A stretch of DNA of 11,370 bases from an uncultured Selenomonadales bacterium. Its GTDB lineage: Bacteria; Bacillota; Negativicutes; Selenomonadales; Selenomonadaceae. This document shows positions 7,487 to 11,370 of this stretch, one piece after another. The stretch covers positions 1 to 11,370 of the forward strand of contig CALEPR010000087.1 in the NCBI GenBank assembly GCA_937910665.1. The letters are read 5' to 3'. Below the pieces are notes generated by a model. It saw only the letters and a list, made by a program, of their open reading frames with translations. It did no database searches and was not told where the DNA came from. Every line of letters begins with the position of its first letter. Positions within the stretch are counted from its first letter, which is position 1. The translations under genes were made by a program, and so were the position numbers.

Positions 7487-7637
7487 ATCTCGTGAACGTG
7501 AAGACAAATTGTTAAGGCACTTTGCCCAGTGTCTGAGATTGAAAGTGGCAATTTCCCGCGAGTTAAAACACTCGAAAAACTGAAAGGAACGTCGCGACTA
7601 GTAGCTTTTTGTCGAACGGCGCGACAAAGTATTTATT
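7487..7637 (+). ncRNA. TR 3' flank / spacer RNA between TR and reverse transcriptase
   Basis: A 151-base untranslated spacer. In BPP-1 the corresponding region primes cDNA synthesis and binds Avd-RT. Visible structure: CGAGT (7559-7563) pairs with ACTCG (7570-7574) around a six-base loop, and GTCGCG (7591-7596) pairs with CGCGAC (7620-7625) around a 23-base loop. The first of these also lies within the self-complementary GTCGCGAC (7591-7598). The second hairpin ends 12 bases before the RT start. Function is assigned by analogy; transcript ends cannot be seen. Confidence 0.6.
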
Positions 7638-8687
7638 ATGAAAAGATATGGCAATTTATTTGCAACTGTCGCAAGTTTTGAGAATTTGTATGCGGCTTTC
7701 AGAAATGCGTCGAGAACTCGCGAACTTCAGCCGGAAGTTTTGAAATTCAGTATGAATTTGGAAGAAAACTTAGCGGCTTTGCATTATGAACTAACAACTC
7801 AAACTTACAGGCGCGGCAAGGTGAATCAATTTATCGTGTACGACCCTGTGCAACGGCTGATTATGGCTGCGCCTTTTCGCGAAAGAGTTGTTGATTGGGC
7901 TTTGTATCGTGTGCTTAATCCTTTGATTGACAAACGCTATATCAGCACAAGTTACGGCTGTCGTCAAGGCAAAGGTTCTCACGCCGCTGTGAAAATGTTG
8001 CAAAAATTTATTCGACTTCAAAAGTCCACTGCTTACGTCGGCAAAATGGATATTGCAAAATATTTTTACCGCGTCAATCACGAAATTTTGTTGAAACTTT
8101 ATGCAGACGTTATTAAGGATAAACAGATTTTGTGGCTGTTATCATTGTCTGTGCCTGAAAATTTACCCTGCGGAATTGACTTGAAAACTGGACAAAAAAT
8201 AGTCGGTGTCGGTATGCCGATAGGAAGTTTGGCAAGCCAAATGCACGCAAATTTTTATCTTGATCCTCTCGACAAATTTATCAAGCACAATTTGAAGGCG
8301 AAATATTATTTGCGGTATATGGACGATATGTGCGTTGTCAGCGATAACAAGCGCGAAGTTAGAAATGTGATTGAGGCGGCAAGACTTTTTGCTAAAGAAA
8401 AGTTGCAGTTGGAGTTCAATCACAAAACTTGTATCAGAACTGAAACTCAAGGCGTGGATTTTTGCGGCTACAGAGTTTGGCGGACACATATTCGCTTGAG
8501 AAAGTCGTCAGCTTTACGAATGAAACATCATATTAAATTTATGCAGAAAAATTTTTTGGCAGGAAAAATCAGTTCCGAACAATTTAACAGCAGTCTGCAA
8601 AGTCATTTTGGACAATTAAAGCACGGAAATTGTCTGGCTTTGCGTGAAAAAATTTTATCGGAGGTGAATTTATGGAACACTTTTTAG
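7638..8687 (+). CDS. DGR reverse transcriptase
   Basis: A 349-residue group-II-intron-like reverse transcriptase without maturase or endonuclease domains, the length and make-up of DGR enzymes. Motifs in order: the basic PFRERVVDWALY block (about 79-90), ISTSYGCRQGKGSHAA (about 102-117), catalytic D138 in KMDIAKYFYRVNH, GMPIGSLASQ (192-201, the DGR version of the domain-4 segment that in retroviral enzymes reads QG), YMDD at 227-230 with D229 and D230 as metal ligands, and FCGYRVW (275-281) in domain 6/7. It copies TR RNA into A-mutagenised cDNA with Avd. ATG 7638 has no good Shine-Dalgarno and follows a hairpin, which suggests low expression. The 3' end overlaps the next gene by 16 bases. 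Confidence 0.95.
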   Translation: MKRYGNLFATVASFENLYAAFRNASRTRELQPEVLKFSMNLEENLAALHYELTTQTYRRGKVNQFIVYDPVQRLIMAAPFRERVVDWALYRVLNPLIDKRYISTSYGCRQGKGSHAAVKMLQKFIRLQKSTAYVGKMDIAKYFYRVNHEILLKLYADVIKDKQILWLLSLSVPENLPCGIDLKTGQKIVGVGMPIGSLASQMHANFYLDPLDKFIKHNLKAKYYLRYMDDMCVVSDNKREVRNVIEAARLFAKEKLQLEFNHKTCIRTETQGVDFCGYRVWRTHIRLRKSSALRMKHHIKFMQKNFLAGKISSEQFNSSLQSHFGQLKHGNCLALREKILSEVNLWNTF

Positions 8688-9046
8688 AAGTAGGATTGTC
8701 GATAATTGCAACCGGCGCAACCGGCGTTTTCAGTTATCTTGTCTACAGATTGAAAAAGCACGAGGAAAGAAAGGACAGGGAAGACGAACTGCGACGGCAA
8801 GAAGCGTTGAAGACTGAACAGCGACGGCAGGCTGAGTACGATAATTTACGCACGGCACTTCTTGCTTTAACGCACGACCGCATTTTGCAAGATTATCGCT
8901 ACTACAAGCGCAACGGTAAAATTTCGACGCAAGATTTAGGAACGATAAACAAACTTTACGCGGCTTACCACGCACTCGGCGGCAACGGTACAATTACCGC
9001 TATTCACGACAAAATTTTGGAACTGCCAATCAAGGACGGTGATTGA
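8672..9046 (+). CDS. Membrane-anchored coiled-coil phage protein, holin-module candidate
   Basis: A 124-residue protein with ATG 8672 behind GGAGGTG (8660-8666), overlapping the RT end. Residues about 7-26 form one membrane helix (GLSIIATGATGVFSYLVY). They are followed by a highly charged helix rich in Glu, Arg and Lys (about 28-58), then a conserved globular tail with ALLALTHDRILQDYRYYKRNGKIS...LYAAYHALGGNGTITAIHDKILELP. That tail recurs in small membrane proteins next to endolysins in many Bacillota phages (from memory). It could be a holin partner or a regulator of lysis. It is the first gene of the lysis module and is probably cotranscribed with the DGR. Confidence 0.6.
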   Translation: MEHFLEVGLSIIATGATGVFSYLVYRLKKHEERKDREDELRRQEALKTEQRRQAEYDNLRTALLALTHDRILQDYRYYKRNGKISTQDLGTINKLYAAYHALGGNGTITAIHDKILELPIKDGD

Positions 9047-9047
9047 A

Positions 9048-9251
9048 TTGAATAATTGGAACACAGACAAAATTATCGGCGCAGGTTTGATTCTTGCGCT
9101 GATTTTGTTAATTCTCGGCAATATCACGATAACTTTGTACACAGGTAATTTCCCGACTTCTGACTTACCTATGAATATTGTTACAGGTCTTGCAGGTTAT
9201 ATGGGCAGAAGTTTACTTGAAAAACAACGGAAGGAAGATGAACTGAAATGA
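9048..9251 (+). CDS. Small hydrophobic protein, probable holin
   Basis: A 67-residue protein. I prefer the TTG at 9048: AAGGACGGTGA (9032-9042) then has five-base spacing, whereas the in-frame GTG at 9039 would lie inside that site. The N-terminal half is a long membrane helix (IIGAGLILALILLILGNITI, about 9-28). A second moderately hydrophobic segment (LPMNIVTGLAGYMG, about 40-53) is followed by a charged tail (LLEKQRKEDELK). Size, topology and position directly before the endolysin (4-base ATGA overlap) fit a holin that releases the amidase. No family-specific motif is recognised. Confidence 0.62.
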   Translation: MNNWNTDKIIGAGLILALILLILGNITITLYTGNFPTSDLPMNIVTGLAGYMGRSLLEKQRKEDELK

Positions 9252-9820
9252 TTCAAGCAAAAATTGTTGAAACTAATTTGAAGTTCAGCAGTTTGTCGCG
9301 ACGCAATTCAACAAGCAAAATCGTGATACACCATACAGGAAGCGTGAAAGATGTTGATGTATCGGCGGCGCAAATCCACGAAATGCACAAAAGTAATGGC
9401 TGGGCAGGAATTGGTTACCATTTTGTAATTCGCAAGGACGGCACTATCGAACGCGGCAGACCTGAATGGGCTATTGGTTCACACGCGCAAGGTCACAATT
9501 CCAATTCGATAGGTATACACCTTTGCGGAGATTTTAACGCGGCAAAACCTACCGACAAACAGATTGAAAGTGCGGCTTTGCTTATCGCCAACTTGACGCA
9601 CAATTACAACATTTCCTGCGACAGAAATCACATTATCGGGCATGATGAATGTTACGTCGGTGTCGGTAAAACTGACGGCGCAGGTTGTCCAGGCAGAAAT
9701 TTACAAAGTCAACTTGATACTATTTCCGGCAAGGCTAATTGGTACAGATACAATTCAGACGCTGATATTGTCGATAAGCCTGTGAAAAATATTTGTCCGA
9801 CTTGCGGACGCGAACTTTGA
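9248..9820 (+). CDS. Endolysin, N-acetylmuramoyl-L-alanine amidase (Amidase_2)
   Basis: A 190-residue amidase that cleaves the bond between N-acetylmuramic acid and L-alanine in peptidoglycan. It belongs to the Amidase_2/T7-lysozyme/PGRP family: IVIHHTG with H28/H29, a conserved Tyr in GIGYHFVI (Y57), SIGIHLCGDF (87-96), GHDE (H132) and GCPGRN (C147). H28, H132 and C147 are the expected zinc ligands. There is no signal peptide, so release depends on the holin. The C-terminus ends in CPTCG (C183, C186), a single zinc-knuckle-like pair not needed for amidase activity and with no obvious cell-wall-binding repeat. The start ATG overlaps the preceding stop (ATGA). Confidence 0.92.
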   Translation: MIQAKIVETNLKFSSLSRRNSTSKIVIHHTGSVKDVDVSAAQIHEMHKSNGWAGIGYHFVIRKDGTIERGRPEWAIGSHAQGHNSNSIGIHLCGDFNAAKPTDKQIESAALLIANLTHNYNISCDRNHIIGHDECYVGVGKTDGAGCPGRNLQSQLDTISGKANWYRYNSDADIVDKPVKNICPTCGREL

Positions 9821-9835
9821 AAGGTGGTTTTTGAA

Positions 9836-10114
9836 ATGATGAATTTCGGTAGTATTGAAGTAGTGGAACAGCAAGGTCTTACCAAAATGCCGCAGAAGGC
9901 GGCTAGTGCTTGGGCAACTTTCGACGGCTCAATGGTCGGCGCAGATTACAAGCCTATTGCTTACGTCGGCAGTCAACTTGTCAAAGGTACTAACTATGTT
10001 TTCTTGGCGGAACAGACGCTTATCACTGCCAACACAGAACGTCACATTGTCGCCGTTACTGTTAATGAATTTAATGGCAATTACAGCGTTGTAAACATCG
10101 AACGCATTATCTGA
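9836..10114 (+). CDS. Small cystatin-like protein at the end of the lysis module
   Basis: A 92-residue protein without signal peptide or membrane segment. ATG 9836 is chosen because AAAGGTGG (9820-9827) is eight bases upstream; ATG 9839 is a possible alternative. The segment GSQLVKGTNYVFLAEQTLI (about 45-63) closely resembles the QVVAGTNY hairpin of cystatins/stefins, the loop that blocks papain-like cysteine proteases. An N-terminal helix-like stretch, then strands with HIVAVTVNEF and YSVVNIERI, also fits the cystatin order. Length matches a stefin (about 100 residues). It may be a protease inhibitor or simply use the fold. It is the last gene before the terminator. The family call rests on one motif and order of elements. 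Confidence 0.55.
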   Translation: MMNFGSIEVVEQQGLTKMPQKAASAWATFDGSMVGADYKPIAYVGSQLVKGTNYVFLAEQTLITANTERHIVAVTVNEFNGNYSVVNIERII

Positions 10115-10135
10115 CTTTTCTCCTTTGAAATACAA

Positions 10136-10164
10136 TCCCCTTCGTCGCGGAGGGGACTTTTTTT
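10136..10164 (+). terminator. Rho-independent terminator of the late operon
   Basis: A nine-pair stem (10136-10144 with 10148-10156, one G.U pair) closed by a TCG loop, followed after one C by seven T residues (10158-10164). It lies 21 bases past the last late-gene stop and separates the late operon from the convergent repressor operon. It has no matching T-run on the other strand, so it looks one-directional. Confidence 0.9.
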
Positions 10165-10180
10165 GTTTCACAAGTGTGCA

Positions 10181-10450
10181 TCACTTCAAAAAAACAGCGA
10201 CGGCAATAGCTATTACTCCGATGATAACTACAACATTTTGATTTTGCATGGTTTGAATACTTTGGCGAATTGATTCAAACTTTGCGTCAGTTGATTGTCT
10301 TATTTCAGCAATTTCGGCTTGCCGCTGATTGTCTTTGTCTCGCATTTCCTGTTTAAAATCGCGCATTTCTTGCTTAAAGTCTTGCATTTCGCGCATAAAC
10401 ATTTCAAATTTAGTTTCCAAGTTGCTGATTCTGGCATCTTGTTCAGTCAT
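10181..10450 (-). CDS. Small coiled-coil protein with C-terminal membrane anchor, in the repressor operon
   Basis: An 89-residue protein. The ATG whose first base is 10450 is chosen because GGAGGTGA (10463-10456) lies five bases upstream; the longer frame starting at 10471 overlaps that site. Residues 1-70 are one charged heptad-like helix, including two copies of DFKQEMR (24-30, 31-37) from a degenerate 21-base tandem repeat. Residues 72-88 (NVVVIIGVIAIAVAVFL) are a membrane anchor, so the coiled coil should face the cytoplasm. Shape is similar to XhlA-type phage proteins, but its position after the repressor, expressed in the lysogen, also suits a superinfection-exclusion factor. Function is unknown. 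Confidence 0.65.
   Translation of the reverse strand: MTEQDARISNLETKFEMFMREMQDFKQEMRDFKQEMRDKDNQRQAEIAEIRQSTDAKFESIRQSIQTMQNQNVVVIIGVIAIAVAVFLK
10341..10382 (-). repeat. Degenerate 21-base tandem repeat in the coiled-coil gene
   Basis: Two 21-base units (10341-10361 and 10362-10382), with a partial third starting at 10383, encode the repeated seven-residue DFKQEMR units. Each unit starts with a CGCATTTC-like block on the + strand. The period equals two helical turns of the coiled coil, so unit gain or loss would lengthen or shorten the rod without a frameshift. Confidence 0.7.
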
Positions 10451-10467
10451 TTCAATCACCTCCAAAA

Positions 10468-10896
10468 TCAAGGCGAAATAGTAACAGTTGGCTTACCGAT
10501 AACTGTTATGTAATTACTTTCCTTGTGTGGAGTTTCAGAATTGCGACCAAAGTTAAGCTGTTCCATCATCTCCTTTATAATTTTCTTTCCACTATCGTTA
10601 AGTAAATCATAACCTGTAAGTAAAGCAATTTGTTCATCATCAAGAGCACTCGGCTTAAGGTCTATATTTTGATTCCCGTCAAGCATACGCAGTAAATCGT
10701 TTAACGAAACATTAACGGCATGAGAAACCTTTTGCAAAGTTGTTATCGAGGGTACTATGGATTTGCCGTCGCGTGAGTTCTTGTTTGATTCAAGCATTGA
10801 AATATAAGGCTTACTGATCCCAGATTTTCTTGCAAAATCTCCCATAGACATATCGTGTCTTATTCTGTATTCGCGAATAATATCTCCCAATCTCAT
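10468..10896 (-). CDS. XRE-family phage repressor (CI-like)
   Basis: A 142-residue DNA-binding protein. The ATG whose first base is 10896 is chosen: GGAG (10908-10905) is eight bases away, while the GTG at 10905 overlaps it. Residues about 3-70 form a helix-turn-helix of the XRE/Cro type: LGDIIREYRIRHDMSMGDFARKSG, then the recognition helix SKPYISMLESNKN (28-40), and ITTLQKVSHAVNVSLNDLLRM. The C-terminal 70 residues are short and carry no S24 peptidase motif, so SOS-type self-cleavage is not expected; induction probably uses another signal. The stop lies 17 bases before the start of the coiled-coil gene. Divergent placement against a second HTH gene marks it as the lysogeny repressor. Confidence 0.85.
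   Translation of the reverse strand: MRLGDIIREYRIRHDMSMGDFARKSGISKPYISMLESNKNSRDGKSIVPSITTLQKVSHAVNVSLNDLLRMLDGNQNIDLKPSALDDEQIALLTGYDLLNDSGKKIIKEMMEQLNFGRNSETPHKESNYITVIGKPTVTISP
10482..10508 (-). other. Inverted repeat at the 3' end of the repressor gene
   Basis: TAACAGTT (10482-10489) and AACTGTTA (10501-10508) are perfect complements separated by 11 bases, in the last codons of the repressor and about 20 bases before the next gene's ribosome site. It could be an mRNA hairpin that tunes the downstream membrane protein, or a distant operator. No T-run follows on the transcribed strand. Confidence 0.45.
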
Positions 10897-10929
10897 AATA
10901 CTCACTCCTTTTTAATAATTGTTAATTGG

Positions 10930-10958
10930 ATTATACAAAAATGAACAAAATTTGTAAA
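10930..10958 (-). promoter_or_regulatory. Repressor promoter (sigma-70 type, leftward)
   Basis: On the - strand, -35 TTTACA (10958-10953, 5 of 6 consensus) and -10 TATAAT (10935-10930, perfect) are separated by 17 bases. The repressor start is 33 bases beyond the -10 box. This is a strong maintenance promoter facing away from the Cro-like gene. Confidence 0.85.
10934..10956. promoter_or_regulatory. Candidate operator in the repressor promoter
   Basis: TACAAA (10934-10939) and TTTGTA (10951-10956) form an inverted repeat with an 11-base spacer, lying between and partly over the -35 and -10 boxes of the leftward promoter. An overlapping odd palindrome (ACAAA-A-TTTGT, 10945-10955) shares the right arm. 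A dimer binding here would shut the repressor promoter, so it may serve the Cro-like protein or autoregulation. Confidence 0.5.
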
Positions 10959-10964
10959 GTACTC

Positions 10965-10993
10965 TTGACAAATAAAAAATGATTCAGTATAAT
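10965..10993 (+). promoter_or_regulatory. Early promoter of the Cro-like gene (sigma-70, rightward)
   Basis: A perfect consensus: TTGACA (10965-10970), 17-base spacer, TATAAT (10988-10993). It drives the Cro-like gene 43 bases beyond the -10 box. Such strength implies that lytic transcription must be held off by a repressor, consistent with the palindrome just after the -10 box. Confidence 0.93.
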
Positions 10994-11012
10994 TTGCTTA
11001 ACGTTAAGCAAA
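10993..11012. promoter_or_regulatory. 20-bp palindromic operator
   Basis: TTTGCTTAAC and GTTAAGCAAA form a perfect 20-bp palindrome with no spacer. It begins at the last base of the -10 box and covers the likely transcription start of the rightward promoter. A repressor bound here would block the lytic promoter. A further GTTAAGCA half-site occurs at 11227-11234. Confidence 0.82.
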
Positions 11013-11036
11013 GTTAATTTAGTTGAGGTGATAAAA

Positions 11037-11231
11037 TTGCAAGGATTAAAACAAGTGCGTTTAGAGGCAAAATTGACACAAGAACAGCTGGCAAAAAAAT
11101 CTGGTATTTCTCGTGTCACAATCGCGATGCTTGAAAGTGGAAAACAAACGGTTGCAAAAAGTTCAACGATAATAAAATTAGCGGATGCTTTGCAAGTAGA
11201 ACCGCAGGTTATTTTGCAACTTAAAAGTTAA
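11037..11231 (+). CDS. Cro-like HTH regulator
   Basis: A 64-residue protein, little more than one XRE helix-turn-helix. TTG 11037 is chosen because GAGGTG (11025-11030) then has six-base spacing; the in-frame GTG at 11028 lies inside that site. LTQEQLAKKSGISRVTIAMLESGKQTV (about 13-39) is the helix-turn-helix and SSTIIKLADALQVEPQVIL the closing helices. Small size, single domain and strong early promoter divergent from the repressor suggest the Cro role. It could also be an activator of the early genes that follow. Confidence 0.82.
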   Translation: MQGLKQVRLEAKLTQEQLAKKSGISRVTIAMLESGKQTVAKSSTIIKLADALQVEPQVILQLKS

Positions 11232-11259
11232 GCATAATAAACAAATGTAAATATGCTTA
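11227..11259. promoter_or_regulatory. Secondary inverted repeat with operator half-sites after the Cro-like gene
   Basis: TAAGCATA (11229-11236) and TATGCTTA (11252-11259) are complementary with a 15-base spacer. The left arm, with the two bases before it, reads GTTAAGCA (11227-11234), identical to one half of the main operator; the right arm contains TGCTTA. It overlaps the Cro-like stop codon and the AGGAGG that follows, so it may be a second operator or control translation downstream. Confidence 0.5.
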
Positions 11260-11285
11260 GGAGGACAGCATCTCCAGACTTTGAT

Positions 11286-11357
11286 ATGAATATTTTTTTT
11301 GATGTTTTCAGCAAAGAAAATCTTTCAGCTGAACAAAAATTTGAGGTGAGACAATGA
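11286..11357 (+). CDS. Possible 23-residue leader peptide
   Basis: A short frame, MNIFFDVFSKENLSAEQKF then EVRQ, whose stop overlaps the next start as ATGA. The nearby AGGAGG (11259-11264) is 21 bases from the ATG, too far for good initiation, so translation is doubtful. The overlap suggests possible translational coupling to the next gene. Confidence 0.35.
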   Translation: MNIFFDVFSKENLSAEQKFEVRQ

Positions 11358-11370
11358 ACAAAATTTACTT
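11354..11370 (+). CDS. Start of an early phage gene, cut by the window end
   Basis: An ATG at 11354 is preceded by GAGGTG (11343-11348) with five-base spacing. Only five codons (MNKIY) are in the window, so no function can be given. It lies in the rightward early transcript after the Cro-like gene. Confidence 0.6.

Noticed and set aside
7638..8687. Group II intron or retron reverse transcriptase
   Set aside because: No maturase/endonuclease domain, no intron boundary structures and no msr/msd; the VR/TR pair and Avd gene settle it as a DGR.

Overview
The window is a stretch of a tailed-phage genome (phage or prophage) from a low-to-moderate-GC Gram-positive-type host. Most genes have strong AAGGAGG-type ribosome binding sites, close packing and alternative TTG starts, which fits Bacillota. 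The fibre-gene style faintly suggests Negativicutes, but that is an impression only. The first 24 bases are not biological: they match the end of the Illumina TruSeq read-2 adapter, so this is the end of an assembled contig and the first gene is cut by it.

Layout: (1) 25-5856, + strand, distal tail genes: a YmfQ/Mu gp48-like (DUF2313) baseplate protein with a long Trp-rich repeat extension, then six fibre-type or unknown structural genes, two of which share a duplicated domain of about 190 residues. (2) 5858-8687, a complete diversity-generating retroelement (DGR) in the order variable protein - avd - template repeat (TR) - reverse transcriptase, as in the Bordetella BPP-1 cassette. The 3' end of the variable protein gene (VR, 6867-6927) and the TR (7426-7486) are 61 bp long and differ at 11 positions, every one an A in the TR. 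This is the hallmark of mutagenic retrohoming. All seven AAY (Asn) codons of the TR have been recoded in the VR. (3) 8672-10114, lysis module: two small membrane proteins (holin candidates), an Amidase_2 endolysin and a small cystatin-like protein, closed by a strong Rho-independent terminator. (4) 10181-11370, a lysogeny switch: a leftward XRE repressor followed by a tail-anchored coiled-coil membrane protein, and a rightward Cro-like gene. The intergenic region holds two good divergent sigma-70 promoters and candidate operators, including a perfect 20-bp palindrome. A further gene begins at 11354 and runs off the end.

How it works together: the fibre/baseplate genes build the host-contacting end of the tail, probably contractile. 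The DGR diversifies seven residues of a C-type-lectin-fold (FGE-like) protein, presumably the receptor-binding tip, so that progeny can bind varied hosts. The lysis genes release the phage, and the repressor/Cro pair chooses between lysogeny and lytic growth. No integrase, att site, tRNA, CRISPR array or IS element is visible. No stretch over 300 bases lacks a gene; the longest (7411-7637) holds the TR and its structured 3' flank.
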